A stretch of 39,574 bases of DNA from Akkermansia sp. GTDB taxonomy: Bacteria; Verrucomicrobiota; Verrucomicrobiia; Verrucomicrobiales; Akkermansiaceae. The notes beneath the pieces were generated by a model, which had not been told where the DNA came from, made no database searches, and saw nothing but the letters and a program-made list of their open reading frames with translations. This document shows, piece after piece, positions 15,699 to 25,142 of the stretch. The stretch is from positions 1 to 39,574 of the forward strand of contig JAFQDN010000040.1 in assembly GCA_017415995.1 (NCBI GenBank), written 5' to 3'. The position numbers and the translations under genes are program-made. Each line of letters begins with the position of its first letter. Position 1 is the first letter of the stretch.

Positions 15699-16592
15699 AT
15701 GAAGAACGCATTGAGAATGTTGCCGGTGCTGTTGATTGGAGGATTGGCGGCAGGAGAGGAACAAGCTCCGAAACCGACAGCGGCCGAAGTGGCTATGCCG
15801 AGTGAGGCGGAGTTGATGAAGATAGAGCGGGATGCGCACAGCGGGCTGTTGCTGATAACGGCCTTGGTGGCGGATACGCCGATGCGTATGATTTTGGATA
15901 CCGGAGCAACGCATACCATTCTGCATGAGGGGAGTGTGGCCAAGCTCAAGAAGAATTATTTTTGGATTGATACCTCGCACATTATTTTTGAGGGGAATAC
16001 GCAACAGAAGCCGAAGATGCTGGCAGCACCGTTGATGGCGGGGCCGGGGATTTCGCCAAGGCACGCGCTGGTGGTGCTGAATTTGGGGGCGGTACGCAGT
16101 ATGATGGGAGAGGAGATAGACGGCATTATCGGCATGGATATTTTGGGCTCGCTGCCCTTTACGTTCAACCTGAAGCAGAATGAGTTATACTGGGGAACGC
16201 CTGAGGGAGCCGTGCTGACGCCGCTGTATGGCACCATGACGCGCGGTGGACGCATGATGGTGAAAGCCAAGTGTGGCAGTAAGGAGGTGGAGATGCTGCT
16301 GGATACGGGCAGCGCCGTCACCCGCCTGAAAAAGGGAGATTGGGAAGCCGGAGTAGCCGGAGAAATCATGGCAAAGATGGGTAATGTGAACAATACGACC
16401 CAAGGCAAGATGCTTGAGGGCAAGCCGGCAGATATTGAGGTGGCGGAGGGAGTAAAGCTCAGGAATGTAGCCCCGCTGCTGGAAGAGCCGGGCGCGCCGG
16501 TGCTGCTGGGATTGGATGCGCTGAAGGAGGCGGTGCTCATTCACTTGCCGACGGAGGATTCCGATTACGGTAAGTTCTTTATGGTGCCGTAA
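15699..16592 (+). CDS. exported retropepsin-like aspartyl protease with two catalytic domains
   Basis: A 297-aa protein with a short signal peptide (1-19). The first domain has MILDTGATHTIL (64-75) and IDGIIGMDIL (140-149); the second has MLLDTGSAVTRL (199-210) and PVLLGLDAL (about 269-277). DTG/DTGA followed by the G-x-D-x-L turn is the retropepsin/gag-polyprotein (PF13650/PF13975) pattern. Retropepsins normally dimerise with one DTG per chain; two in tandem would give a single-chain bilobal enzyme. It probably acts in the periplasm or on the cell surface. It is downstream of the thioredoxin-like gene in the same direction. No good ribosome site lies right before the ATG; a GAGGAG lies 25 nt upstream. 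Confidence 0.8.
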   Translation: MKNALRMLPVLLIGGLAAGEEQAPKPTAAEVAMPSEAELMKIERDAHSGLLLITALVADTPMRMILDTGATHTILHEGSVAKLKKNYFWIDTSHIIFEGNTQQKPKMLAAPLMAGPGISPRHALVVLNLGAVRSMMGEEIDGIIGMDILGSLPFTFNLKQNELYWGTPEGAVLTPLYGTMTRGGRMMVKAKCGSKEVEMLLDTGSAVTRLKKGDWEAGVAGEIMAKMGNVNNTTQGKMLEGKPADIEVAEGVKLRNVAPLLEEPGAPVLLGLDALKEAVLIHLPTEDSDYGKFFMVP

Positions 16593-16604
16593 CGGCGAGT
16601 GCGC

Positions 16605-17396
16605 TCAGAGGGAGAAGGAATCACCGGCAGAGAATGTGCGGAGGCGCTCCCCCATGTGGGCGGAGAGAATGGCTGTGGCGGTGGCGCCGGTACAGTGCCC
16701 GGTGTAGTATAAAGTGGGCAGCTGCAATAAACGGACGGCAGCGGCTTGCAGGCGCGCGGTATCATGCTCGGGGGTGCACTTCATGTAGTGGAAGCCGCCG
16801 ATGAGCACATGCGGCCGGAAATAGGCCGCGATGTTGAGGATGCCCCGGTGAGAGCAGCCGCTGAATAAGATGCGTTTGCCCGCCTCCTCAATCAATAGGT
16901 ATTGCTCATGCCGGAAATCATCCGGCATGTGTCGGCCGACAATCACGGCAGACATACCCTGCCCCTCTGCAGCGTGCGGGCAAGGCATGTCCGCAGCGCG
17001 GTGGAGGATGACGCCGGGAGCTAAGGCATGCACGGGAGCCTTGGCCGAGCAGATGCGCGCAGAGGCAGCCAAGGCCGGAGGTAGGCCTATATTCTTGCCG
17101 TTAGCGTTGAAATGCGGGTCAAAAGCATGGGGCGCCACCCACACAGGGGCATGGCGGTTAAGTTGCAGAAAGGTAGGCAAGCCGCCACCGTGGTCATAGT
17201 GTCCATGGGAAAGCACGGCAAGGTCCACCGCGGCGAGGTTGAGCCCCATGCGCGAGGCATTTTCCGCAAAGGCGGGGGAAGCGCCGGCATCAAACAAGAT
17301 GCGGCGGCCCGCAGACTCAATCAGCAGACTCAGCCCGTGCTCTGCCTGCATTTCCGCGCGGGCAGAGGTGTTCTCCATGAGCACGTGAATGTTCAT
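16605..17396 (-). CDS. MBL-fold metallo-hydrolase (COG1237-like)
   Basis: A 263-aa metallo-beta-lactamase fold protein. It opens with MNIHVLMENTS, typical of the COG1237 group related to dihydropterin-ribofuranosyl-aminobenzene phosphate synthase. The metal site HGHYDH is at 64-69, GCSHRGILN supplies a further His, and YYTGHCTG near the end supplies another. The substrate is unknown. The ATG at 17396 is supported by a -10 box 6 nt upstream. The gene converges with the retropepsin gene, with only 12 bp between them and no visible terminator. It appears monocistronic. Confidence 0.85.
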   Translation of the reverse strand: MNIHVLMENTSARAEMQAEHGLSLLIESAGRRILFDAGASPAFAENASRMGLNLAAVDLAVLSHGHYDHGGGLPTFLQLNRHAPVWVAPHAFDPHFNANGKNIGLPPALAASARICSAKAPVHALAPGVILHRAADMPCPHAAEGQGMSAVIVGRHMPDDFRHEQYLLIEEAGKRILFSGCSHRGILNIAAYFRPHVLIGGFHYMKCTPEHDTARLQAAAVRLLQLPTLYYTGHCTGATATAILSAHMGERLRTFSAGDSFSL

Positions 17397-17402
17397 AGGC
17401 GT

Positions 17403-17431
17403 ATTTTATACCCCCCGGGGCAAAACTGCAA
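17403..17431 (-). promoter_or_regulatory. promoter of the MBL-fold gene, leaderless type
   Basis: On the minus strand: TTGCAG (17426-17431), 17-bp spacer, TAAAAT (17403-17408), then 6 nt to the ATG at 17396. An overlapping TATAAA (17405-17410) is an alternative -10. Confidence 0.5.
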
Positions 17432-17549
17432 GGCGTTTCGGATAGTTTCCGGGCACGGAGAGAGCAAACAGACGTATAACATTGCGGTATTTGGCTTCCG
17501 CGGGTGCAAAAAACGGTTTCGGGAAGAGGCAACCCGGGGGCGATGGGGC

Positions 17550-18881
17550 TTATAAATAGCCGTAGCGCTTGCGATAACGCAGGACGAAGAAAACGGAAAG
17601 CGCAAGAGCAGCAACTTCCGCCACGGAAACACTCCACCAAATGCCATCCGTGCCAACCAGCAGGGGCAGCAACAACACGGCAAGAACCTGAAAAGCAAAT
17701 GTGCGCGCAAAAGAGATGAGCGCCGAGATAAGGCCGTTGTTCATGGCGGTAAAAAGGCCGGAAGCAAAGATATTGAGCCCCATGAGAGCAAAGGAAAAGC
17801 CATACAGGCAAAAAGCATGCTGAGTGAGGGCAGCTAAGGACTCATTGTAGCCGACAAACAGCACCGCCAAGGGGCGGGAAAACAACACGGCAGACGCCGC
17901 CAAGCATAAGCTGCAAAGCGAGATGAGCAGGAAACTCTTACGGAATAGATTGCGCAACTCTGCACGGTTGTCGGCACCGTGATGATAGGCGAAAAGCGGG
18001 GAGCTGCCCATATCATAACCGATGAAGATGGAAACAAAAAAGAAAGACACGTACATGACCACTCCGAAAGCAGCAACGCCGTCCTCACCGTAATAGCGCA
18101 ACAGTTGGTAGTTGTACAACATACCCACCAACGCACCGGAAATGCCGCTCACCAGCTCCGAGGCGCCATTGGAACAGGCTTGCAGCATGGGGCGCGGCTG
18201 CATGCGAGTGCGCCGAAAACGCAGCAAACTTCCGTTCGGGAAGAGGAAGTAGACAACAGGAACCACGCCTGCAACCACTTGGCTGATGCCCGTAGCAACG
18301 GCAGCACCGGCTACGCCCCAACCGAAACAGGCCATAAACAACGCATCCAGCGCAACGTTGGTAACACCGCCGGCTACGCTCAACCAGAAAGCAAAGTTGG
18401 GTTTCTCGGCCGCGATAAGCAGGGACTGAAAAGACCATTGCAAAATGCAGCAGGGCAAAAAAGCCAACATGATGCGCCCGTACGTCAGGGCATCGGGCAG
18501 CAAATCCGGAGTACCGCCAAGCAAGAGGCAGATTTCCGGTAGCCATACCAAGCCCACGGCAGCAGCTATTGTACCCAAGCCCGCCGCTAACAGCACAACC
18601 TGCGTAAAATAGCGACGGGCACGTTTTTCAGCCCCATGCCCCAAGGTTTTGGCTACCAAAGCCGTACCACCGGAGCCGAACATGAAACCAAGCCCCGACA
18701 TAAGGACAATGACCGGGAAAACAAAATTGACCGCAGCAAAAGCAATTTTGCCGACAAAGTGAGAGACAAACAGGCCATCCACCATTGTGTACACGGAGGT
18801 AAGCAACATCATCGCAATCGGAGGCAACACGAATGCGAATAATTTGCGGTAGGTGAAATGGTCTGATATTTGAGCAGCCAT
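17550..18881 (-). CDS. MATE family efflux transporter
   Basis: A 443-aa protein with about twelve hydrophobic helices in two similar halves. The opening FAFVLPPIAMMLLTSVYTMVDGLFVSHFVG is typical of the DinF/NorM MATE class, and GSGGTALVAKTLGHG in helix 2 is also characteristic. MATE proteins export organic cations or lipid-linked substrates using Na+ or H+ gradients. It lies 36 nt downstream of a polytopic membrane protein gene and an FAD oxidoreductase gene on the same strand, so it is likely the third gene of that operon. No specific substrate can be deduced. Confidence 0.9.
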   Translation of the reverse strand: MAAQISDHFTYRKLFAFVLPPIAMMLLTSVYTMVDGLFVSHFVGKIAFAAVNFVFPVIVLMSGLGFMFGSGGTALVAKTLGHGAEKRARRYFTQVVLLAAGLGTIAAAVGLVWLPEICLLLGGTPDLLPDALTYGRIMLAFLPCCILQWSFQSLLIAAEKPNFAFWLSVAGGVTNVALDALFMACFGWGVAGAAVATGISQVVAGVVPVVYFLFPNGSLLRFRRTRMQPRPMLQACSNGASELVSGISGALVGMLYNYQLLRYYGEDGVAAFGVVMYVSFFFVSIFIGYDMGSSPLFAYHHGADNRAELRNLFRKSFLLISLCSLCLAASAVLFSRPLAVLFVGYNESLAALTQHAFCLYGFSFALMGLNIFASGLFTAMNNGLISALISFARTFAFQVLAVLLLPLLVGTDGIWWSVSVAEVAALALSVFFVLRYRKRYGYL

Positions 18882-18917
18882 GGAAAGAACAGAACAAGGA
18901 GCAGCCCTCAGGCGTAT

Positions 18918-20324
18918 TCAGCGCGTGGCATCCCGACGGCGTAAGTATGCCGAGAGGAAATAGTGAAAGAAGAGGAAAAAGCCCAACACCTGAGCCGGCA
19001 ACAGATAGCGGAAATCCGCCGTAGGTGTGACCACCATGTAGCTGAGCGAATAAGCCGTTGCAGCCCCGGAGATGATGAGGTACAGGTACTGCATGGCAGA
19101 GAGAGCCTTGCGCCGTACAAGCCATTGCCACAACAGGTACAGGCAAAGGCAAATGGTAGCCAGGGTGACCAGCAGGCGCAATACACGCAGGTAGGTGTAC
19201 TGAATATCCGTGGGGCGTAAGGTTTGCCAACGCTGTGCATTCCCCTGCATTTGCGGATACAGGGAATCCGCCAGGGCCTCCACAGGGGCAGGAGTTGTGC
19301 CGCTCCAGTAAAATTGAGAAAGCTGGAGGAAGCGAGCCATGGCCATTTCGGAGGTACGGGTTTTCCAAGCATTCAGGTAGTACGGCCAGGCCTTATCCCA
19401 ATCCGTTTTATTGACATCTGCCCCGCCCCAATAGGCGGTGATGGAATCCGCGTACTCGTGCTCATACACCGGGAGGCCGTTATCGCGGAGGCGTTGCCAC
19501 TCCTCGGCGCGGGAATTTGTAAGAATAGCGGCAATGCGGAGGTCCGACTCCACCATAGGCGTGAGGGAGGGTTTATGCTCAATGGGAAGGCCTGACAAGC
19601 GAATGGAATTGCAGGCGCACCAATACAAGGCAAGCGTGCACACCGCGGCGATGGCAGCCTTGGTGAAAAGACGGCTCAGCGGCATATACCGCGCTATAAG
19701 CAGGTACATGAACCCCGGCAGCAATAAGGCGGCATTGCGGCGGTACTCCACCATATGCCACAACAAAAGCAATAACCCCAGCACACAAAACAGACGCCCC
19801 CAGCGCGATTCTGCACGGTAGAGCATGATGCTCAGCGTGATGCAGGAGAATAGAATTGTTGTGAAAAAATAATCGAGGCTCACGCCCAAACCAATGTGCA
19901 GCAACACCATGCAACCGCCGAACGGGAGTGCCATCCAGCCCAGGCGAGCATCCCGCTGCATCAGCAACGCCAGCCAATAGGCCAAGTTTGCCAGCAGCAC
20001 AATGTCCGCAATCCACATGAAAATGCGCTGGGGTAAAATGCCATCGCAGGGGGAGCAGCCCAAGCACTCCAAGAAATGGTGGAGCGCCCTGCCCTCATAC
20101 ATGTAAAGCGCGCAGTGCCAATCCGTAACTACATGCTCACCGGAGATTTGGTCCGCGTAAGTCAGCACGGCATCATTGAAGAAGCCGGGCACATGTTTAT
20201 CCCCGAACTCGTCCACATACAGCTCACCGGACGGAGCAAACAGCAGAATGCTGCCAAGCGTGAGAAAGCAAAACAGAGCAAGCACCCAAGCAGAGCGCCT
20301 TGTGGAGGAATCACTTAGACTCAT
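18918..20324 (-). CDS. polytopic membrane protein of unknown function
   Basis: A 468-aa protein with an N-terminal helix (11-30), a soluble loop with [14 protein letters not shown] and several His/Cys, then a block of about five helices (100-220), a ~130-residue extracytoplasmic region (about 240-370), and three more helices to the C-terminus. The layout resembles GT-C glycosyltransferases or O-antigen/LPS assembly proteins, but I see no diagnostic motif, so it is left unassigned. It overlaps the FAD oxidoreductase gene by 14 nt and precedes the MATE gene, so all three are probably co-expressed. Confidence 0.7.
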   Translation of the reverse strand: MSLSDSSTRRSAWVLALFCFLTLGSILLFAPSGELYVDEFGDKHVPGFFNDAVLTYADQISGEHVVTDWHCALYMYEGRALHHFLECLGCSPCDGILPQRIFMWIADIVLLANLAYWLALLMQRDARLGWMALPFGGCMVLLHIGLGVSLDYFFTTILFSCITLSIMLYRAESRWGRLFCVLGLLLLLWHMVEYRRNAALLLPGFMYLLIARYMPLSRLFTKAAIAAVCTLALYWCACNSIRLSGLPIEHKPSLTPMVESDLRIAAILTNSRAEEWQRLRDNGLPVYEHEYADSITAYWGGADVNKTDWDKAWPYYLNAWKTRTSEMAMARFLQLSQFYWSGTTPAPVEALADSLYPQMQGNAQRWQTLRPTDIQYTYLRVLRLLVTLATICLCLYLLWQWLVRRKALSAMQYLYLIISGAATAYSLSYMVVTPTADFRYLLPAQVLGFFLFFHYFLSAYLRRRDATR

Positions 20325-21873
20325 GATATTCCTTCTCGGTGTTTACCTCCCAAATGTTGTCCTTGGAAGTAATGCCACCGCAAATGTTCTTGGCAGCCTC
20401 CATGGCAGAAAGCATGGAGTGGTCCATATTGTTATAGCGGTGCATGCCATTGCGGCCAACGAGGTAAAGATTGCAGAGGGAATCCACCCACTCACGGATA
20501 ACGGGGAACTGCTTGTAGCTACCGAAGTAGGCAGGATAGGCTTTTTCGATACGGAAGACCTTGTGGTCGACAACATCTTCCTTATCAATGATGCCGAGCT
20601 TCACCAACTCATTTTCGGCAAAATCACAGAAAGCGGAGTCGTCCATGCTCCAGAGCTCATCGCCCTCATTGACAAAGTATTCCATACCAATCCAGGCCTT
20701 GCTGCGATCACTGACCAAGTAGGGGCTCCAGTTGTTGAAGATTTGCAAGCGCCCGACCTTAACATCCGGCTCTTGGACGTAAATCCAGTTATCCGGAACC
20801 ACGCCGTGCTCCCCGACGGTGGTATTCATGTTCTTGCTCTTGAGTTTGAGCTTGTTAAGCAAGAGTCCCACTGTCATAAAATCACGGTACACCAGTCCTT
20901 CCGACACCTCCTTAACCTCGGCCGGCACGGCATCCCCCATCTTGCGGATGAGCTCCTGCACCGAGGTAGTGGAAATCACCTCATCAGCATCATAACGCGT
21001 TGTAGCACCGGTAGCAACATCCTTGACCAGCAGGGCAACAATGCGGCCGTTTTCCACCAGCACCTGCTCCACATTCTGTTTGCGTAGGATTTTGACGCCG
21101 AGTTTTTCCGCCTCGGCACCGACGGTTTCCCACAACTGGCCGGGGCCGTGTTTGGGGTACCAGAACTCCTCAATGAGGGAGGTTTCCCCTGCCTGTTTGT
21201 CACGTTTTTTCCAGAAAGCGAGCTTACCGAGGGCATGCCCCAACACCTTGGCAATGGAAAGCCCCTTAACGCGTTGAGCCCCCCAATCCGCACCGATTTT
21301 ATTGCAGGGAACACCCCACACCTTGGCGGTATAGTCACGGAAGAAAGTTTTATAGAGCTCCGTACCGAAGCGATTGATAAAGAAGTCCTCCAAACTATTT
21401 TCCTTACGCTTGTAAACCATACTGGCAAGGTAACTGAAGCCCATTTTCACCATGCGGATGGGGCCAAGGTTGCAGATGGTGTTCATGCTGAGGGAAACCG
21501 GATAATCAAAGAACTTGCGCAGGAAGAGAATGCGACTGAGGCGGGAGCGCACCAGCATGGCGCGGTCCTCCTGCTCCGGGTTCGGGCCGTTTTCTGCCAG
21601 TGGCACCTCACGCTGCAACTCCACATCATCGCAGGAGGGAGCACCTTGCAGCGGCATCATCTCCCGCCACCAGTTCATCACGGTGTCGGACTTGGAAAAG
21701 AAGCGATGGCCGCCGATATCGATGCGGTTGCCGTTGTATTCCAACGTACGGGAGATACCGCCGAGCTGTTCCTCGCGCTCGAATACCGTAACCTCCACAC
21801 CGCCCTTACGGGCAAGCTCATACGCAGCTGTAAGGCCGGCAGGACCGCCGCCGATAATTAAAACTTTTTTCAT
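20311..21873 (-). CDS. FAD-dependent oxidoreductase (protoporphyrinogen oxidase / UDP-galactopyranose mutase-like)
   Basis: A 520-aa flavoprotein. The N-terminus has the dinucleotide-binding motif IIGGGPAGL (6-14) with the acidic end of strand 2 ([10 protein letters not shown]). [10 protein letters not shown] (about 54-63) is the conserved second block of this COG1232-type group, and a C-terminal segment [19 protein letters not shown] carries the last FAD contact. Related proteins convert or desaturate nucleotide sugars or polyprenyl-linked sugars. Coupling to a membrane protein (14-nt overlap) and a MATE exporter suggests envelope glycan or lipid metabolism (inference). It has a near-consensus promoter and a ~35-nt leader without a Shine-Dalgarno site. 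Confidence 0.85.
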   Translation of the reverse strand: MKKVLIIGGGPAGLTAAYELARKGGVEVTVFEREEQLGGISRTLEYNGNRIDIGGHRFFSKSDTVMNWWREMMPLQGAPSCDDVELQREVPLAENGPNPEQEDRAMLVRSRLSRILFLRKFFDYPVSLSMNTICNLGPIRMVKMGFSYLASMVYKRKENSLEDFFINRFGTELYKTFFRDYTAKVWGVPCNKIGADWGAQRVKGLSIAKVLGHALGKLAFWKKRDKQAGETSLIEEFWYPKHGPGQLWETVGAEAEKLGVKILRKQNVEQVLVENGRIVALLVKDVATGATTRYDADEVISTTSVQELIRKMGDAVPAEVKEVSEGLVYRDFMTVGLLLNKLKLKSKNMNTTVGEHGVVPDNWIYVQEPDVKVGRLQIFNNWSPYLVSDRSKAWIGMEYFVNEGDELWSMDDSAFCDFAENELVKLGIIDKEDVVDHKVFRIEKAYPAYFGSYKQFPVIREWVDSLCNLYLVGRNGMHRYNNMDHSMLSAMEAAKNICGGITSKDNIWEVNTEKEYHESK

Positions 21874-21914
21874 GATTTGAGATGCCGGATACCGGTTTTG
21901 TTAATGTTAACCTA

Positions 21915-21942
21915 ATTGTAGGGGATTTTGTTTGCGTGTCAA
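21915..21942 (-). promoter_or_regulatory. promoter of the FAD oxidoreductase operon
   Basis: On the minus strand: TTGACA (21937-21942), 16-bp spacer, TACAAT (21915-21920). The -35 overlaps the last codons of the upstream tatD gene. The leader to ATG 21873 would be about 35 nt, so unlike several other genes here this one is not leaderless. Confidence 0.65.
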
Positions 21943-22757
21943 GCAAAAACATGCTCCGGCAAGCGGAAGAAGCGGCGAGCGTTCTCCGTGGTGCATGCCG
22001 CAATCTCCTCCGGGCTCACACCGCGCAGCTCAGCAATCTTATCCACCACGTACTTGGTGCGGCCGGGGATATTGGTAATACCGCGGAACGGAGTCGGAGA
22101 AAGGAAGGGAGAATCCGTTTCCACCATGAAACGCTCTGCCGGGCACCAAGCCGCCACGGCCTGAATATCCTCCGTTTTGTTGAAGGTAAGCAGGCCGGTG
22201 AAAGAAATCATGCCATCCAGTTGGGAAAAAATGCGTTCCGCCTGCTCACCATTGCCGATAAAGCAGTGGAAAACCGGGCGAACCTTCGGGAAATTGCGGG
22301 CAATGGCAAAGGCATCCTCAAAGCTGGCAAGTCCCTTTTTATCGCGGGTGTGGAGGGAAATATTGAGACCGAGCTCCTGAGCGAGCTGAAAATGGCGTTC
22401 CAAAAAGACGCGTTGGCGGGCACGGTAGTCCTCTTCGGTCCAGCCATCGGGCGCAGGCCAAAAGTAATCCAAGCCGGTTTCACCTATAGCGGCTTGGGGG
22501 AAACGGCGGCAGAGCTCCTCCATGTGTAACAACTGCTCATCCGACACCGTTGTGACCTCACTGGGGTGAACGGCGAGGCAAGAGGAAACAAAATCCGGCA
22601 TACGGCGGGCAATCTCCAACTGGGGCTCCCAATCATCCGCCCCGGTACCTTGAGAAATGCAATGCCCCACGCCGAGAGCGAGGGAATCCTCCCGCACTTT
22701 TGCCAAATCCTCGTATTTGCGGGAAGCTAAGTGACAATGCGTGTCAATAATCATCAT
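21939..22757 (-). CDS. tatD: TatD family metal-dependent hydrolase / DNase
   Basis: A 272-aa TIM-barrel hydrolase. The metal site DTHCHL is at residues 5-10, GETGLDYFW (about 93) carries the bridging Glu, SLHTRD and FHCF carry two His, and ETDSPFLSP near residue 210 carries the catalytic Asp. The length is typical of TatD/YcfH/YjjV. TatD proteins are 3'-5' exonucleases or AP-type DNases in repair, and may also have D-aminoacyl-tRNA-related activity. Either of the two first Met codons may be the start. It is 9 nt downstream of the GtrA gene on the same strand. The paralogue class (YcfH versus TatD) cannot be decided here. Confidence 0.9.
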   Translation of the reverse strand: MMIIDTHCHLASRKYEDLAKVREDSLALGVGHCISQGTGADDWEPQLEIARRMPDFVSSCLAVHPSEVTTVSDEQLLHMEELCRRFPQAAIGETGLDYFWPAPDGWTEEDYRARQRVFLERHFQLAQELGLNISLHTRDKKGLASFEDAFAIARNFPKVRPVFHCFIGNGEQAERIFSQLDGMISFTGLLTFNKTEDIQAVAAWCPAERFMVETDSPFLSPTPFRGITNIPGRTKYVVDKIAELRGVSPEEIAACTTENARRFFRLPEHVFA

Positions 22758-22766
22758 GCAAACAAA

Positions 22767-23252
22767 TCAGTAAAGAATTATCTTACGAGCCCCGAAGTTC
22801 CAGAGCAACACCAAAGCTTCCGTCAGCAGTTTGGAGAGAGCCACCACACAATTTACCGTACCGAGAGGATGCCCCACTACCAAAGAATAACAATAATCCG
22901 TAAGTTGAGCAATGCCCGTAAGCTCCCACATGCCACCGCAGACATCCACAAACAACCACATAAACAACATGGTAAGCAAAAGCCCCACTACACCGATGAT
23001 GGCAAAGATGGAAAACTCAGCCACTTGTTTATCACCCATTTTACGCTGCGAAAAGACGAACGTATTGCTGCAAATATAGGTAACAATAAGGCCTAATGAA
23101 AAACCGATAACGGACGCGAGCAAATAATGGATACCGAGTACGGTTTTGCACAGCATGAGCGCGGTAAAATCCACCACAAATGCAATGCCTCCCGCCACCA
23201 AATACTTGAGGAAAGAGGTGACTAAATCTTTTAATCCGTTGCGGTCTGCCAT
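22767..23252 (-). CDS. GtrA-like membrane protein
   Basis: A 161-aa protein with four membrane helices. The opening FLKYLVAGGIAFVVDFTAL, the helix-2/3 hinge SNTFVFSQRK and the C-terminal WNFGARKIILY match the GtrA/DPMS family (PF04138), which helps flip polyprenyl-phosphate sugars across the membrane. The start at 23252 (MADRNG) is preferred. Longer in-frame starts upstream would lie in or before the promoter, whose -10 box ends 10 nt before this ATG. It follows the phosphoethanolamine transferase gene and precedes tatD. A role in glycosylating the cell envelope is likely. Confidence 0.85.
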   Translation of the reverse strand: MADRNGLKDLVTSFLKYLVAGGIAFVVDFTALMLCKTVLGIHYLLASVIGFSLGLIVTYICSNTFVFSQRKMGDKQVAEFSIFAIIGVVGLLLTMLFMWLFVDVCGGMWELTGIAQLTDYCYSLVVGHPLGTVNCVVALSKLLTEALVLLWNFGARKIILY

Positions 23253-23262
23253 AACGCGGCGC

Positions 23263-23290
23263 ATTATATGGGAGAATGGGGTTCTGTCAA
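23263..23290 (-). promoter_or_regulatory. perfect-consensus promoter before the GtrA gene
   Basis: On the minus strand: TTGACA (23285-23290), 16-bp spacer, TATAAT (23263-23268). Both hexamers match the sigma-70 consensus exactly. The -10 ends 10 nt before ATG 23252, so the mRNA would have almost no leader. It lies in the 52-bp gap after the phosphoethanolamine transferase gene, giving gtrA-tatD its own transcript. Confidence 0.75.
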
Positions 23291-23304
23291 GCAAATTCCC
23301 GCAA

Positions 23305-25104
23305 TTATTCAGCATCCGCAGCAGGCGCAGGGCCGGTATACGGCAGAACGCCCTCCGAGCTTAAATCCAACTGCGAATCGTAATACGGAGACTGAATGCC
23401 GAAGAGCCCCAAAAGCGAATGGAAAAGGTGCTCATGGCCTACCTGCAGAGCAGCGTTTTTGCTCATACGTTGCAAGGCACTCTCAAAATGGGGGTGCAGA
23501 GCACGGAACTCCGGAGAAGCCAGTACAAACATCCCCACGCAACAGCCGGTCGTCTCATGGTACAAGCCCTCTTTTTCGCCGAGCGCCCCGCGTCCCCACA
23601 TGCCATTGTGGCCCAAGTATTCGCCATGGTCGCTCACGTAAACATAAACAAAGGGGCGCCCCTGCAGTAGGCTGACCACGCGGCGGATGAACTCATCCGT
23701 ATAGTGAATGGTGTTATCATACGCGTTATTCACCTCCTGAGCATGATCTCCGGGGTTCTCGAACTCGCGCACATAGGGTTTGAAGGGAGCTGTTGCCTCA
23801 TCAAAATGATAAAACGGAGTATGGCTGCCCTCATTGTTGACAAAGAGGACCAAATTACCCGTCTGCGGGTTGGATTGTAATACTGCCTGAATTTGCGGGA
23901 TGGAGGTCCACGGACTTTCCGGGGCATTGAACCGCTCCTCAGCACAACGAGTCAGCAAGCGCACCACGCGGTCATACTTCAGCTGTTGCCCCACGCGACG
24001 CCCGAAAAATGCGTACACACGGAATCCATTGGCTCGGAAGAGGTCCAACACGGAGCCGGTGGTGGGTTTCATGGAGGCGTCCGCGGTATGAATGTCGCGC
24101 CGGGCATTCGTCAGCAATGCGATTTGAGCCTGGCAGGTATCATGCGCGGCTGAGATGCAACGCGGGAAGTTAATGAGGTCCGTACGGCTGCGCAACCAAG
24201 GAGTAGTATCGCGCTCATAACCGTTGATGCTCATACGGTCTGCACGTACGCTTTCCCCGATATGCAGCACCAAAACCACCCCCTCGGTACCGTTAAGCGT
24301 GGAAATGGAGCTTGCATTTTCCGCCGGGGAGTGCAATTCCTCCGCAATGCGCACGGTTTGCTGATTATGATAAAAAGCCTCGCGTACACTTTCCTCCAGA
24401 TGATAAGCGGTGTACGTGGGCCAAAATGCATCTTCGTACATCTCGTTCTGCGGCACAAGCCAAGCACCGGCAAAAGCCAGGAAGAAAAACAGCCCACCCG
24501 CAGCCAGGGATGTCATGCGACTGCGCACTTTTTTCAGCAGCCATACCTGCAAAAACAGCATCACGGCAATGGCAACTAACACCAGCAGCAGCAACACGAC
24601 ATTGCCGGTCGACATGTAAGCCGCGAACTCCGCATCCGAGGCTTCCATGGCCTCCGCTATTACCAAGGAATTAAGGCGTGTTGCATACTGCTCATATGCA
24701 GCAAACTGAGCAAATTGCAACAGCAGGAACGGCGCCCAGAACAACAACGCGCCATACCGTAACAGCCCCCACAGCACCAGCATGGTGCCCATGGTCATGA
24801 ATACGGATATGTGCATTTGAGAGGGTACAACAAATGCCCCGATATTGCAACAAAAGACGTACAGGATGCACAAAAGAGTCAGCCCCCACAGAATATTCTG
24901 CTGCGGCAGCACCGGTAGCGAACGACGTTTGCACAGCCACCCCGTCCCAAGCGCAACCGCGGCAGCGGCAAGCGGAAACCACACGCTGACGCCCTGTTCC
25001 CCTGTCCATCGCAGCACAAAAAACAAGGATATAAATGCCGTGTACAAAACAATGGCACCCCAATACAATAACGGCAAACCGAATATGCGACGCAATTTAT
25101 CCAT
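23305..25104 (-). CDS. phosphoethanolamine transferase, EptA-like sulfatase-fold membrane enzyme
   Basis: A 599-aa inner-membrane enzyme. About five N-terminal helices (12-31, 40-58, 70-92, 98-130, 165-192) are followed by a periplasmic alkaline-phosphatase/sulfatase-fold domain (about 270-585). The catalytic block is HIGESVRADRMSINGY (281-296), where the Ser of GES takes the place of the usual EptA nucleophile Thr. The metal motif SDHGEYLGHNG lies near 491-501. Such enzymes move phosphoethanolamine from phosphatidylethanolamine to lipid A or other glycans and can lower sensitivity to cationic peptides. This marks the organism as having a Gram-negative envelope. The exact acceptor cannot be read from sequence. 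Confidence 0.85.
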   Translation of the reverse strand: MDKLRRIFGLPLLYWGAIVLYTAFISLFFVLRWTGEQGVSVWFPLAAAAVALGTGWLCKRRSLPVLPQQNILWGLTLLCILYVFCCNIGAFVVPSQMHISVFMTMGTMLVLWGLLRYGALLFWAPFLLLQFAQFAAYEQYATRLNSLVIAEAMEASDAEFAAYMSTGNVVLLLLVLVAIAVMLFLQVWLLKKVRSRMTSLAAGGLFFFLAFAGAWLVPQNEMYEDAFWPTYTAYHLEESVREAFYHNQQTVRIAEELHSPAENASSISTLNGTEGVVLVLHIGESVRADRMSINGYERDTTPWLRSRTDLINFPRCISAAHDTCQAQIALLTNARRDIHTADASMKPTTGSVLDLFRANGFRVYAFFGRRVGQQLKYDRVVRLLTRCAEERFNAPESPWTSIPQIQAVLQSNPQTGNLVLFVNNEGSHTPFYHFDEATAPFKPYVREFENPGDHAQEVNNAYDNTIHYTDEFIRRVVSLLQGRPFVYVYVSDHGEYLGHNGMWGRGALGEKEGLYHETTGCCVGMFVLASPEFRALHPHFESALQRMSKNAALQVGHEHLFHSLLGLFGIQSPYYDSQLDLSSEGVLPYTGPAPAADAE

Positions 25105-25142
25105 GGCAAACAGAAATGACGGTCAACAAGCCCTCCCCAAAC

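Noticed and set aside
17487..17549. Terminator after the MATE gene
   Set aside because: On the minus strand a T run follows CGAAACC, but the possible stem is only 5-6 bp with mismatches and a long loop.
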